From Ischnura elegans (lineage: Eukaryota; Arthropoda; Insecta; Odonata; Coenagrionidae): 64,000 nucleotides of DNA. The position numbers were made by a program, and so were the translations under genes. Below are positions 24,801-35,369 of this stretch, piece after piece (the first letter of the stretch is position 1; each line of letters opens with the position of its first letter). Below the pieces are notes generated by a model that made no database searches, was not told where the DNA came from, and saw only the letters and a program-made list of their open reading frames with translations. Location of the stretch: assembly GCF_921293095.1 (NCBI RefSeq), contig NC_060247.1, forward strand, positions 55,091,111 through 55,155,110. The letters run 5' to 3'.

Positions 24801-27800
24801 AAATTTCAGGAGCACCTACCATGATATAAGATATTTTACTTACGTAAGCATTCATCAATTCAGCAGATTTTTTCTCGAATAAGCATTGCTATTTAGTACG
24901 ATTTTAGTGAAGAAATGAGGCTAATTTCGCATAGCCAAGAACTTTTGATATTTTAGATCTATCTGTTTCTCTTTAGACGGGATAAAATTGCGTAAGATTG
25001 CCAAAATATTTTACTACAATGACGCAAATAGAATGAAATTACTATCTACTTAAACTTATATGCATTAGGGGAGTCCGGGGTATTACCGTACGACGAGGCA
25101 ATACGTGCACCATAATTTTAGATCCACTGGAGTATGTAGTGAGCGCTGGGAGGTGCTTCTACGAAGCGAAAGTAAAACGAAACCGATAAAGACAATCTGA
25201 GTGCCACTGCCTTTATGCGCTTGTATGTAACGAAAGTTTATCTGTTTTGCCAACTGTTCTTGTAATTTTAAAGACTAACTCCAGCTGAGGTGAGTGCAAC
25301 ATTTCATTAGTGACTATATTCAAAGTTTTGGTTTTGAATAGCCCATATCATGGGCTATTTTTAGTGCCAAACACAAGTCCTTTATTGTTCTTTTTTTAGG
25401 CTATGGTTGAATTGCTGCGTCATGTCGTTTTGGGGCAACTCCATACACCTAGCATGGGGCTATACTGTGCAATGCGCAGGTGTTCGGTATTACCCCGTGT
25501 TGAACGATAATGCCCCATATAGTATTATTTCTTTTCTGAGCAACTTGAAAATTATCATGTTTCAAGAATTTTAATGGTGTCTATGAAGGGCCTTTGATTG
25601 GGTGAGTAGCCAATCCTCCCAAGTACAGGCGAACCTCAATGGTCCGAACACACGGTACTTAGTGGGAACACCGAACGACCTTCATCCGTCGTGTCTTCAG
25701 TTTGTCTGTACTAATTATGGATTTTCATATTTTGATGCAACAAAAAGGCATTTATCGTAAATAGAAAAGGATTTTTCTAATTTTAATTTTATGTTTGCTA
25801 ACTTTTTTAATAACTAAGATCGGGGTTTTGGTAGAATTTTAATTTTTATTCATCCTAATATGCTACATTTTACTTTTTTCGATGATGGAATAAATCTTAA
25901 AATTACATTTTCCATCTTTGATTTTTCCCTCAGTCTTTGCAATATCGTTCATCATGGGGCAATACCGCACAGAGCGGTATAACAGTTAAGTGTAAGGGTT
26001 TTGTAAAATGGGTGAATCACTCAAATTAAGTTAAATTTTCCAAATATGAAGCAAAAACTAGTGAGAAATCGCATTTCCTTCCAAATTATATGATTGCTCT
26101 TTCATTGAAGTTTTAAATTAAGGCGACGAAACTAAACCCAGGTCTCACCCATTTTCGTTTCGCTCCGGGTCGCAACGAAACCTTTTCGTTTCGTTTCACC
26201 TGTCATCCCTGCTTAATTCGCTTCATCAAATTTATGCTACCGACTCCTGCGAAATGTGTATTTAGCCCTAATACGGGCAACATATTTTTCTGACGTAATC
26301 GGGCAAGGTGAGTCCAGTGGACTCTTTTAACTTATGCTTTTAATTTAAACTATTAAAAGTGAAAAATATTACTTTTCACATCTATTTGTACATATTGTGC
26401 ACTATAGAACCATTTAGCTTAAATTGATTATTTTTTGTTTAACAAAAGTTTTACATTACTTATTAATTTCATACATAGTCAAACAGAGAGTACAGTAGAC
26501 ACTTTTGACTAATTCTTTCTGTTTTCACTACATATTTATCGTTACATGTACATAGTGATAATTTTACATTATTTTGACAATTCAAACCAAATATTTGTAA
26601 AATGCACATTACTTTTTACAATTCGTGCAAACAGACTCACCTTGCCCGGATTTGTGGGAATTCAAGGAAAAAAATTATTTTTTAACTTATTTTAATTCCG
26701 TAACAATTTTGAATTACTCTAATTTATAGGAAACATACAGTTAGAAGAAGTAAAAAAATTACAACATGCTGACATTTCAATGACATAATAAAATTCTCAA
26801 AAATGTGATGCGATGAGTCCAAGAGACTCACCTTACCCGTATTAGGGTTAATAAAATGTTTTTTTTTCAGGGGCATCAACTCTTTGGCCTACTACTCCCT
26901 AGTCCTCAACGTTGGAAACATGTCCGGAAATCCATTCCTTAACTACTTTTACCAGTCACTCGTCGAGCTGCCCGCTTACATTATGGCCATGTGGAGCACG
27001 GACAGAATCGGCCGACGGTGGACGCAGTCTGCATTTTTCATACTCTTGGCCATTGCCTGCGCTGTCCTCGTTGCCGTTGTCTTGAGTAATGAACCAACAC
27101 CCTTCACAATTTCACCTTTTGACTGTGGTCTCACACCTCGATTCTTCCTCACGCAAAAAAATAAAACGATCGAAAAAAGGAAAAAAATAAATCTTGAAAA
27201 CTTCTTTCACTCATGTCCTCAATCGACCTTTTAGGTTGGTCCATTAATCAAAATTTGAGGCTGAGGTTTTTTAATCGCAACAGGCAAGCGGAAAATTTTG
27301 CAGGAGTCACTCAAGCGTGCAAAATGTTTTCTGGAACTTACATTGCCAAAATTAATCCTTTTTATTTTAAACTTGATCACTTTATGTTCTTGAGTAGGTT
27401 ACACGGCGAAGTGAAATACATGAATTCGCACGAGTTTTCTGGAAAAGGGTACTCCTCTTATCTGATCAAGACGCCCTTATATCGGTTATTCTTCGCAAAA
27501 TAATTTTTAAGAGCCGATACTCACCCAAAGATGTGTTGAAAACGACTATCAGAATATCTTAAGGTACAAAGCAAGCCTGTATATATAAATAAAATTCATA
27601 ATTTTAAACATGATGATATTTCATCCAAAGATTGATCTTAACGTCTCGCAATGCATAATTATTTTTTTGTGATTATGAGTTCAGGTTTTTGATGAAAAAA
27701 ATTTATAAAAAAAGCATAATTCCTTAAGAGCAATAAATTAATAATTTTGAAGTGTTGATTTAACCAGGACCGTAGGTATATAGATTCAACTATTTAATAA

Positions 27801-30800
27801 TAAAATTTCGAAATACGATTTCTACCGAAATGGTTCATTTTTCTAGTGACATGCTCATCCAAATGCTTATCCAATGTAATAAAACATCTTCTAAAATATA
27901 GTTCTGAAATATTATCACGAAAAGTATAATTCACGAATAGAACAGACTGACCATAGTGAACAAATGCATCGCACACACATTATATATTTAATATTTAGCC
28001 CAATTTAGCTCAAATAGGCCAGTGTAGGCATGTTATTGGTACACTTATTCCACTGCTTGTTGATAATATTGATATTTGATACATTGACATGATGGTTAAC
28101 AGCTCTTTACAGTAGAATTTAAGACCATCTGGTATAAATTTTCTGTTACTAGAATTTATTCACTTTGATTCTAAAGTTTTCAACAGCTAGGATGAAATTT
28201 GAAAAATAAACCTATCGCGAACATTTCCGCGAAGATGACCAAATGTTAACATGTTATATTCATGAGATTATAATGAAATTCATTGCATAATAGCATATAC
28301 GGGTGTGATAAAGCTAATAGACAAAAAAAATACAGCATAATAGCTTGAAATACAATGAAATAAATGAAAGGTTCAATTGCCACAGGCTTCATTTAAAGCC
28401 AATTATGAAGCTGAGCATAAAGTAAATGCTTAATTAATGCTCTTTATCAAGCCTAGGTTTAAAGGCCGTTTTACACGGTACACGGAATTGCGCAGTCTGA
28501 CGTACGTGCGAAGGCGCAATCAAAAATTGCGTCGTGTAAAGCGGTGAATTGCTAGAACACATGCGTGAATGCGTGGATGAGAGACGGCAAAATAGCCCCT
28601 GTTCTAATTTCGTTCATGCATTCGTGCAATTCCACGCCATTTTAGAAATTAATGTAGCTCTAACCTGCGCAATTCCGTGTACCGTGTAAAACGGCCTTAA
28701 GGAATGGCGTGTGAACTTCAGCGCTACCATTTTAAGATGTAATTTACATGCCCAAAAGATAAGAACTCTCGTATTTTGCTTTTACTTGTAAAAAAGTTGA
28801 TGTTGCTGGTGCTTACATTATTAAAATAATGGAAAGCACAAAGAAAATTATTCAATGCCTTCACACTAACAGTTTTTCACATTTTTCTTTGCAACAGATC
28901 CAGCTCTTTCCATTGTGACAGTGGTATTTGCTGTCTTTGCCAAGTTCTGCGTTTGCATAACATTCTATGCCGTCTATCTGCAGTCTTTGGAGACTTATCC
29001 TACCTGCCTTCGTCAGACTGGTACCTCGACGAACTCTATATTAGCCAACCTGATCGGCATCATTGGACCTTATATAGTGTATCTGGTAAGCATTTTCTTC
29101 CGTTTTTAACTAATTTGATACAGCATTTTGATGAACACAAAAATTCCAGTATCCTATATGATACAACTGATAACTTCAGGCTTTACTTTGTGAAACCTCT
29201 CCATACTAGAAATAAAGAAATAAAGCTTTGTAAGGTTCACTATTATTTTAATATGGGCACAATCCTTTCACGAAACCCGAGTCGTGCCCATATTAAAATT
29301 ATAGTGAGCCTTACAAAGTTTTATTTCTCTATTTCCCTATGACTATACCCTAAACCTGTACATTTACACTTAATAGCTTCAATTTATTAATTTTGTGATA
29401 CAACGTTCTCCTCCATCAAGGAAATGCCTACTTTTTGTGGTCACTGTTGAGTATTAAATGAGTAAATGAGTATTAAATATGGTTGTAATCAATGTATTAA
29501 AATTTAAGACACAGAATAAAGTAAGAATCATTAGCAACTCAATTTATTCCATCAATTTCTACGTATATCATCCATTTTATTTTAATATATCACTAAAAAC
29601 GATATAGTCTATATGAAAAAAGATACGCACAATGACGATTTAAAACAATGAGTTAAATTTTTAATAAGTATTCATATTTACAATAAAAAAAACCATTTCA
29701 AAACGATTTAAGTCATTTTACAGCCATCAAATCAAATAATAATACTACGGGCTGGTTTAGGATAGAATGTTGAGTGTGAGGAGAGGGAAAGTAGATGCCT
29801 ATCTCTGCCATTCTTATCAGAGATCAAATCCTAAAAAAAAGTGGCGGATCAAGTACTTGAGGCGTTGGTAGGGAACATTGCCACCAAGCTGTCATTCTGG
29901 AGCCCAATATATGCGCCGGAGAAGTATCAAGTAAAATGATTGAAGTGCAATACTTCAGTAGAAATTATTACTCAACCTCATTCTTGAGGACTTTATGATG
30001 TAAATCTTGATTCATACTGATCTACTATGCATGCTATGTTGTAAAATAATGTGGAAGATTTTGATTTGATGGAAAATTTTTAGATGTTAGATGTACTTAA
30101 AGCTGGATGGCGGTACACTGTGGAACTTGGTGACAGGAAACATAACAAAGATACACTGTTGTATGTTCCGCAGAATAACCGACCCAGGTTTCAACAATAT
30201 GCTATGCCATTTTCAAAGGAAAACCTTTGAAACCTTTGAAAATGACGTAGTGTAATGTCGAAACCTGGGTCGGTTATTCTGTGGAACATACAACAGTGTA
30301 TCTTTATTATGCTTCATGTTAGATGTAGTAATTTGAAATCGTGTGCAGGCAAAGATTTTCTTTGGTGAGAGTGCTGCAGAAATCATAAAAATGTCCTCAA
30401 CTTTCATCTAAAGTTAAAGTCATGGTAAATTTTGCAAAACTATTCCCAGGCTAGGATTTTATCTGGGCATTGGTGTAGCCACGGGGGGGGGGGGTGTTAC
30501 CGGGTTACAATCCTACCCCTTGAGCCTTTAAATTGGTGGCAAGATATTTATATGCTTCCTTTTAATAAATACTCGTAAAAAATTCCTGTTTTCAAGTCCA
30601 AAAAATCACGTTGTCAGCATCAAATATATAAAAATTTTCGGGGTGAGGGGAGGGAGGGTGGGTGGGTGAACCCCATTTGCTCTGGGTTGTTTTCCATACA
30701 TCCCGGAAGAGTCCCGAAATCTCGTGGTGGAGCTAGTACTTGAAGCGTTGGTATGGAAGATTGCCACCAGGCTGTCATTCTGGAGCCAAATATATGCGCC

Positions 30801-31539
30801 AGAGAAGAATCAAGTGTAAAATTATTAAAGTGCAGCACTTCAGAATAAATAACTGCTCCTAAACTCCCCTATTTCAAAATCCTGGCTACGCCACTGTAGT
30901 CGAACCCAGATTAGCTCCAGTCGCTACACCTATTATTTACTCATATCGGCTGCTTGGCGAAACAACTAATGAATCAGTACATTAGAACACGATGTCTTTT
31001 ATTAAAGATTTCACGACCTGGGTTTAATAAAGCGTTTTTTTCACCATAATATAAATAAAAATAAAAAACAAACAATTTTACAAAGAGCAAGAGACAAAAT
31101 GTACACTACTTAGTTCCCAATTTTCATCAATTCACTCCCAAAAATCAGGAAATTTTATTAATATACGAATCAGGAAATATACCTTCGCACTGGGATGTTT
31201 ACCATACACCCCGGAAGGGCCCCGAAATATCCGGTAAACCTCCCCCCCCCCCCCCAATTTTAAAATCCTGGCTTCGCTGCTGTATTTGGGTGACAGCTAA
31301 TTCTCACATTTATCTGTTTAAAGGGAACATCGGTGGATGCTAGATATCCCTACGTGGTCCTTGGAACTTGTTCCCTAGTCGGGATTTTCACAGCTTCCTT
31401 CCTGCCGGAAACGCTGCACGCCAAACTCCCCGAGACCCTGGCGGAGGCTCACAACTTCGGCAAGGGACAGCGGTACTGGAGCTTCCCCAAACGCTCATCT
31501 CCAAAGACAAAGCCTACCATCACGAAGACCCTCGCCTAG
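12524..31539 (+). CDS. SLC22-type organic ion transporter (MFS), nine exons
   Basis: Joining 12524-12822, 19097-19215, 20019-20181, 20951-21108, 21843-22011, 24388-24615, 26871-27085, 28898-29085 and 31324-31539 gives an uninterrupted 584-codon frame, the usual length for SLC22 transporters. Visible hallmarks: first membrane helix at about 49-72; a large extracellular loop opening with DHWCHVPG; MFS motif GQLGDQIGRRK between helices 2 and 3; PESPRWL after helix 6; a second DRIGRR; and a last helix followed by a basic tail. The family moves organic cations, anions or zwitterions such as carnitine and beta-alanine across the plasma membrane. The substrate cannot be told from sequence. All introns are GT-AG except intron 2 (GC-AG). 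Possible poly(A) signal AATAAA at 31891. Confidence 0.93.
12900..13805. repeat. degenerate ~240-bp tandem repeat
   Basis: Two good units (about 13322-13565 and 13566-13800) share 'gcggycrtaaaa.gtcagc', 'cctcggcgtaaa', 'tgggtactgcgtatggg' and 'aaatccgagatcac' in order. Partial units precede them at about 12905 and 13180. The array lies in intron 1 starting about 80 bp after exon 1. Confidence 0.75.
13878..14100. mobile_element. MITE with ~50-bp inverted repeats
   Basis: Arms 13878-13928 and 14053-14100 are inverted copies containing GTCACGTTTTTGTCACCC with few mismatches. The spacer is about 120 bp and non-coding. No clear target duplication was found, so the superfamily is unassigned. Confidence 0.7.
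14775..14890 (-). mobile_element. tRNA-derived SINE fragment, antisense
   Basis: The complement holds a B-box-type sequence (CTCAGGTTCGAGTCCTCCAC) and an upstream segment resembling the anticodon-side text of a class II tRNA. The folding is broken and no acceptor stem pairs, so it is not a tRNA gene. Confidence 0.45.
14930..15510. promoter_or_regulatory. GC/CpG-rich island in intron 1
   Basis: A 580-bp block much richer in GC and CpG than the rest of the intron. It contains an inverted CCAAT (cattggtcgg, 15296) and AAAATGGCGGTC (15473), a YY1-like site. Open frames in it overlap on both strands, as expected from composition alone. It could be an alternative promoter/first exon or an old GC-rich transposon. 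Confidence 0.3.
15511..16540. other. intron 1, nothing recognised
   Basis: AT-rich intronic sequence without an identifiable element. Confidence 0.5.
16541..17335 (-). pseudogene. LINE reverse transcriptase C-terminal fragment
   Basis: The minus strand encodes about 180 residues of a CR1/Jockey-type reverse transcriptase tail: VKYLGVRLNNDLSWNKHI, SLVRPHLEYAASVWDP, RVQRRAARYVKGRY and FFPRSIRDYN. The catalytic FADD region is absent because of 5' truncation. The 3' end carries the CATCTAC-rich tail also seen at 3961. The frame is still open, so the insertion is fairly recent. It abuts a SINE at its 5' border. Confidence 0.85.
17336..17600 (+). mobile_element. tRNA-derived SINE
   Basis: Contains an A-box-like segment (GTGGTGGCTTGAATATTGG) and a B-box (GGGTTCAAATCCC) 30 nt later, then a GC-richer body ending near CATGGCGCAAATGACCTCAGC. 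The tRNA-like head joins the truncated LINE directly. Confidence 0.6.
17601..19096. other. intron 1, nothing recognised
   Basis: AT-rich sequence up to exon 2. Short minus-strand frames are not supported. Confidence 0.5.
19097..19215 (+). CDS. transporter exon 2 (residues 100-140)
   Basis: Short 119-nt exon between 'ttcatccag' and a GC donor (AATAG|GCAAGT). It encodes the middle of the extracellular loop: REPDTKG, SKCKMFNVT with a conserved cysteine, then HKEII. This restores the family pattern 'LTIPRE...SKC.MYD' that exon 1 leaves incomplete. Phases 2 in and 1 out fit both neighbours. Confidence 0.85.
20019..20181 (+). CDS. transporter exon 3 (residues 140-194)
   Basis: Encodes CQYGWEYDKTWYLST, then DWVCENELR and the second membrane helix with GQLGDQ. 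These match the SLC22 loop-end motifs (C..GW.Y.......WVC). Acceptor ccacag, donor CA|GTGAGT. Confidence 0.92.
20951..21108 (+). CDS. transporter exon 4 (residues 194-247)
   Basis: Begins with the second half of MFS motif A (IGRRKVF), then the third membrane helix and most of helix 4, ending FQSPLAI. Acceptor cacgtcag, donor G|GTAAGG. Confidence 0.9.
21843..22011 (+). CDS. transporter exon 5 (residues 247-303)
   Basis: Encodes EFCCREKRSR, then two hydrophobic segments (helices 5 and 6) separated by GDW, and ends FLFIIK. Acceptor caatgcag, donor AA|GTAAGT. Confidence 0.9.
22012..24387. other. intron 5, nothing recognised
   Basis: 2.4 kb of AT-rich intron. No transposon ends or exon-like sequence found. 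Confidence 0.5.
24388..24615 (+). CDS. transporter exon 6 (residues 303-379)
   Basis: Carries MPESPRWLMAKGRPEEA, the SLC22 signature at the start of the large intracellular loop, then a basic loop and the beginning of helix 7. Acceptor cttccag, donor TG|GTAAGT. Confidence 0.93.
24616..26265. other. intron 6 with an unclassified repeat at about 25070-25990
   Basis: GGGGTATTACCG, GGTATTACCCCG, AATGCCCCATA and GGGGCAATACCGC recur in both orientations within 900 bp, suggesting an old DNA transposon with terminal motifs of this kind. Boundaries and target duplication are not resolvable by eye. Confidence 0.3.
26266..26847. mobile_element. piggyBac-like non-autonomous element (582 bp)
   Basis: The ends are inverted (CCCTAATACGGGCAA and TTACCCGTATTAGGG). 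The right flank is TTAA (26848-26851) and the left TTAG (26262-26265), a one-base decay of the target. Inside each end GCAAGGTGAGTC/GACTCACCTTGCC motifs repeat in inverted orientation. There is no transposase. Its right boundary is 19 nt from exon 7. Confidence 0.75.
26871..27085 (+). CDS. transporter exon 7 (residues 379-451)
   Basis: Encodes helices 7 to 9 and the second MFS motif (STDRIGRRW). The acceptor 'tttttttttcag' begins 19 nt after the TTAA of a piggyBac-like element. The donor A|GTAATG is weak but is the only one that keeps the frame with exon 8. Confidence 0.88.
27086..28462. other. intron 7, nothing recognised
   Basis: AT-rich; a 96-codon frame at 27213-27503 shows no homology or splice signals that I can defend. 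Confidence 0.45.
28463..28697. mobile_element. PIF/Harbinger-type MITE, copy 1
   Basis: The 34-bp ends are almost perfect inverted repeats starting AGGCCGTTTTACACGG, flanked by the 3-bp duplication TAA on both sides. TWA-type duplications and GGCC..TTTACACGG ends fit PIF/Harbinger. A 234-bp sister lies at 34803 in the opposite orientation. No coding capacity. Confidence 0.85.
28898..29085 (+). CDS. transporter exon 8 (residues 451-513)
   Basis: Helices 10 and 11 joined by the loop ETYPTCLRQTGTS, the counterpart of 'ELFPT.vRn.G' in SLC22 proteins. Acceptor tgcaacag, donor CTG|GTAAGC. Confidence 0.9.
29201..29341. repeat. 141-bp foldback in intron 8
   Basis: Arms of nearly 60 nt (29201-29260 and 29284-29341) are inverted copies sharing TAATATGGGCAC and GAAATAAA, with a 23-nt loop. 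Probably a miniature foldback transposon. Confidence 0.7.
29829..29970. repeat. intron 8 repeat, copy A
   Basis: About 140 bp matching 30718-30850 (shared core 'gctgtcattctggagcc' and 'atatatgcgcc.gagaag'). Non-coding; it probably derives from the element at 30468-30896. Confidence 0.65.
30137..30313. repeat. 177-bp near-perfect foldback
   Basis: Almost the whole segment is one palindrome. Arms of roughly 80 nt share ATACACTGTTGTATGTTCC and GAATAACCGACCCAGG on opposite strands, and the loop is only a short AAAACC. In the transporter transcript it would form a long hairpin. Likely a foldback MITE. Confidence 0.8.
30468..30896. mobile_element. degenerate hAT-like element
   Basis: The left end (CATTGGTGTAGCCACGGG) and right end (CTGGCTACGCCACTG) are inverted versions of a common CAGTGGCGTAGCCAG-type hAT terminus. 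The 8-bp flanks do not match. A third fragment of the same family (CCCGGAAGGGCCCCGAAAT) lies at 31205-31280. Confidence 0.5.
31324..31539 (+). CDS. transporter exon 9 (residues 514-584)
   Basis: Last membrane helix, then PETLHAKLPETLAEA, a conserved SLC22 tail motif, and a 45-residue basic cytoplasmic tail to TAG 31537-31539. Confidence 0.93.
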   Translation, partial: GTSVDARYPYVVLGTCSLVGIFTASFLPETLHAKLPETLAEAHNFGKGQRYWSFPKRSSPKTKPTITKTLA

Positions 31540-34500
31540 TGGCTTGATGTGAAACCATATCACCGAGTGACCTGTTGGACGCTTTAACAGTTTGTTTTCC
31601 CAGTGCATGGGGCACCTTTTAAAAGATCTGTTCTAATTGTCTAGCGCCCATCTTGCAATGAAATGAATAAGCAGCAGTTTTCGTCGGTGTATTAGGGGTT
31701 TTTGTTTGGTGAAAAATTGTAGAAATGAATGGAATGACACATAATGAACCCGCTCAAGTTGGTTTGCTGCTATCATATCATGCTACATCGAATTGGAATC
31801 ATTTAAAAATTTCAGTATTATACAGAACAGTCACAACAATCACAATTTTAGCAACGCATTGTACATTTAATTTGATGACTTCGTTGTAGTAATAAAAAAG
31901 TTACGTAGGATATGGCATTACATTCCAAATCGCAGAATTTAGCTGAATAAGCTAGTAACCACCGTAATGAATGTATATTAATACCTCGGAAATATGCGTA
32001 GAGCGAGTAGCAGGGAATAAGTCTCCCTGATAGCATATGAGTTGTAGTGGCATTGATCCTCAACCAAAAAGATCTTGTAAAAAATATTTTCTAGTCCTAG
32101 ATTGCCAAAGTCTACGTTAGTGTAAAATAATAGAATGAACTGGATAAAAACAGTTGACCTTTTTGAATTTCATTGTTACCAACACATGACGAAAAGAAAA
32201 AACATGACGAAAAGAAACATTTTCTCGTTCCTGTGGGAATGTCCAAAAGGTATGCCTCCTCGACTTAAATTTTCCTGTATAGCTAGAAAGAATATCCATT
32301 TAGTAATGGGCGGTGAAAGGTATTTTATGAGTGACAAAAATTAATATATTTTGGTTCTTTTTAGAAGATGCTCCAGAAAAGTGACCACAAAAGGAAAGTT
32401 TATGTGAAATACGAGCGTAATTTCTTTACCATTCATAATGTGTCTATTTCGAGGGAAAGAAATGGGAAGACAAAGAAACGGACGCTGTGGTTCCATGAGA
32501 TTATTTCTTCATGAAAGTAATACACTGTTATTTGTTGAATCCACAAACCATTTGTTCCAAAAATCTCAATTGATGTAAAATTTATAGTAAATATATTTCT
32601 GACTGGAATCCGGAGAATTGGTATCTAATCGTCTAGAATGTAAAGTACAAACTTGAGTTTCTTAACACCCGTCACTTGTTAATTTCATGTTAATTTAAGA
32701 ACAGTTAAAGAGATTTATTATTCGTATTACAATAAAATGTTAAACAAAATTAGATAATCTAAATTTAATTTTCCCAGTTTTTATTTCGGAATGTGAAACT
32801 ATATTACGGTCGTTAGAATGAAACTTTCAACGAGTGCGGTGATCATAAATCAAGAGCAATGCATGAAATCATTATTTATTCGAGTTATTTTGAGAAATTG
32901 CTTCACGTTAAATTTTTCGGCAATGAATGCTTCTTTTCGACTGTTTACTTCCCTTGTGTGTCACCAACTTCTGATGGGAATCAAATTAAAACCAACATTG
33001 GCCATTTCTTAATTTATAGAACGAAAGAACAAGTTCATTAGCGGTACAACATATTGGCGGCATATGATGAAAAATTTATATATCAAAGTAATTTGAGGAA
33101 ATGTACATATTTTTCACTGACAATTTAGTTAGTTAATATATATTTGCGAACTTATACTTGAAATGGCAACGAAAAATAAATAAACATAAAATATGTATTA
33201 CACTTTTATTTTTTATGGACATGCAGACATAATAATTTATACTGAAAGTGAAGACCTTTAAACTCATAAAACGACGTTGAAAAATATTTATGTAACAAAT
33301 TGAAACAATATTTTTAAGACCTAGAATACATTTACATTGACTTTTAAAGGCATCAGTTTCACTCCAATTCAATAATTTGAATTCTACTTCTGTTTTGTAC
33401 CTGTACCTCTTACCATCTATTCCTTTTTGTTTATAATACTTTTTACATCTTTAAGAGATCACATAGACCATGAAGCAGCTTTTAATGTTGTACATAATAC
33501 CCAACACTTGAAGTGCCAAGGTAACTTTGAAATATTGACGTTAAATAAATTTTACAGAAATTAATGCCTCTCAGAGGATAAGTCCGTTTCTTTTTAATAC
33601 GTATTAGACGGTGGAATATAATTTTATACATAAAGTGCATAAGAAATCTGAATGAATCCATAGGTGGGAGTGGCTGCCAAATAAAAATGTTTTTCCAGGT
33701 AGTGGAAAAAGGTTTTTAATGTTATGTAGCAAAAAGTGTTTTTTTAATTCACTTTATCCGCTTACGTCTTGAGAAATACGTAAGAATTACCATAGTTATC
33801 ATACATTATTTGTCTTGAAATGTAGGTTTCAAGTTATCAAGTGATTTGGATTATATTTGCCAACGATAACAGTGTTCCCAACAACAAACGAACATTTTTT
33901 ATTGAAGGGAATAATATAAAAGCCTTGCGTAAAGGCACCTAGCGCCGCTATAAGGACAAGACTGTAATCAACAATGTAAGACTTGAGAAAATTTTTTTAC
34001 CCTAGGTTCCTATAGGTATTTAAGGAAAACATTTTATAAATGTAAAAATATGTATTTTTACCAATATTTTATGAAGAAGACACCAAAAAATTGACCACAA
34101 AAGTGGAGGTTATGCGAAATACGAGTGCATTTTTCTAGGCTTTTCCCCTGGGTCTACTTTATCACGAAATCAATCCAATGTTATCTCATCGATCCCAAGA
34201 AATTGTAAACTTTCATTAAAAAGTTAAATTTAAATATTTCGCATGGTGGTACCAAGTTCCGAAACCCTCTTCGGTCAAGTTATTCAATATGTGCGGAAAT
34301 TTATTATATTTTAAAATTTGGGAATGGATCCACTGCTATCTTCAGTAGGCCTACTTTTCGATAGAGCTGCATGAATCCGACGCAACGGTGACACATTGAG
34401 GTTTCTCCTCAACGGAACTTCCTGAGAATGACATCTCCTTGCGTCACACAAAGATTGAGTCATCGCTGAAAAACACCAACATCGGTATTCAGCGGCAGTA

Positions 34501-34802
34501 AACTCCACCAGCAAGAACGTAGAAAGAGGATGATTATCTAGTCATAAGACTCGAAGCATAAACATAGTAATGTGAACCCTGTGGCCTAAACATTCCCCAG
34601 GTTCTATAGCAAGCGACCAACGTACGATTGGTACTCAACTCTGCGGAATGAAACTTGTATGTATACATATCTTCAAATACTGTTCCCCAGAACAGGAGAA
34701 ATAAATATTTAAAATGTTTGCAATTGTGGTTCCCTTCTCTGCAGAGCGATGGATGGTCGACAGTTCGCTCTCCACGTTTATGAGCGTAAGCGTCAAAGGT
34801 AA
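31540..34802. other. 3' flank of transporter gene, mostly unassigned
   Basis: The transporter 3' UTR probably occupies the first few hundred bases (AATAAA at 31891). A 65-bp similarity around GACCACAAAAG..GGA is present at 32363 and 34071, so a low-copy repeat is here. No gene is supported on either strand. Confidence 0.4.
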
Positions 34803-35036
34803 AGGCCGTTTTACACGGGGCACGGAATTGCGCAGGTTAGAGCTGCATTAATTTCTAAAATGGCGCGGAATTGCGCGAATGCATGAACGAAATTAGAACA
34901 GGGGCTATTTTGACGTTTCGCATCCACGCATTCTCGCATGTGTTCTAGCAATTCACCGCTATACACGACGCAATTTTGATTGCACCTTCGCACGTACGTC
35001 AGATTGCGCAATTCCGTGTACCGTGTAAAACGGCCT
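34803..35036. mobile_element. PIF/Harbinger-type MITE, copy 2
   Basis: Same family as 28463-28697 but inserted in the opposite orientation, with TAA on both sides and the same AGGCCGTTTTACACGG ends. The two copies match along their whole length, allowing for orientation. Confidence 0.85.
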
Positions 35037-35369
35037 TAAAACATCACACAGACAGGGCCGCCCAGAGAAATAGGAATTCTTTGCCCCATGTCATCGAAAA
35101 CTTTCACAGCATTCTCAAGGTTGAAGGGAAGCAAATAGTCCCGACGAATACACTGCTGAAGGACCCCTAATGTCTCTCGGCGGCCCCAAACACAGCCACA
35201 GATATCCACATTTCACAAAATATAATCGCTAACCGTTCAGAGCTGTAGGGCGTCAACAACATTTCAACACACCACAACCTTAAATACTGTTGTCGAAACC
35301 GGCAGAAATGACCACAATTTACTCAAAAAATACGTGTCGATGTTTTTTTCCTCTTCATGACGGTGTTAT

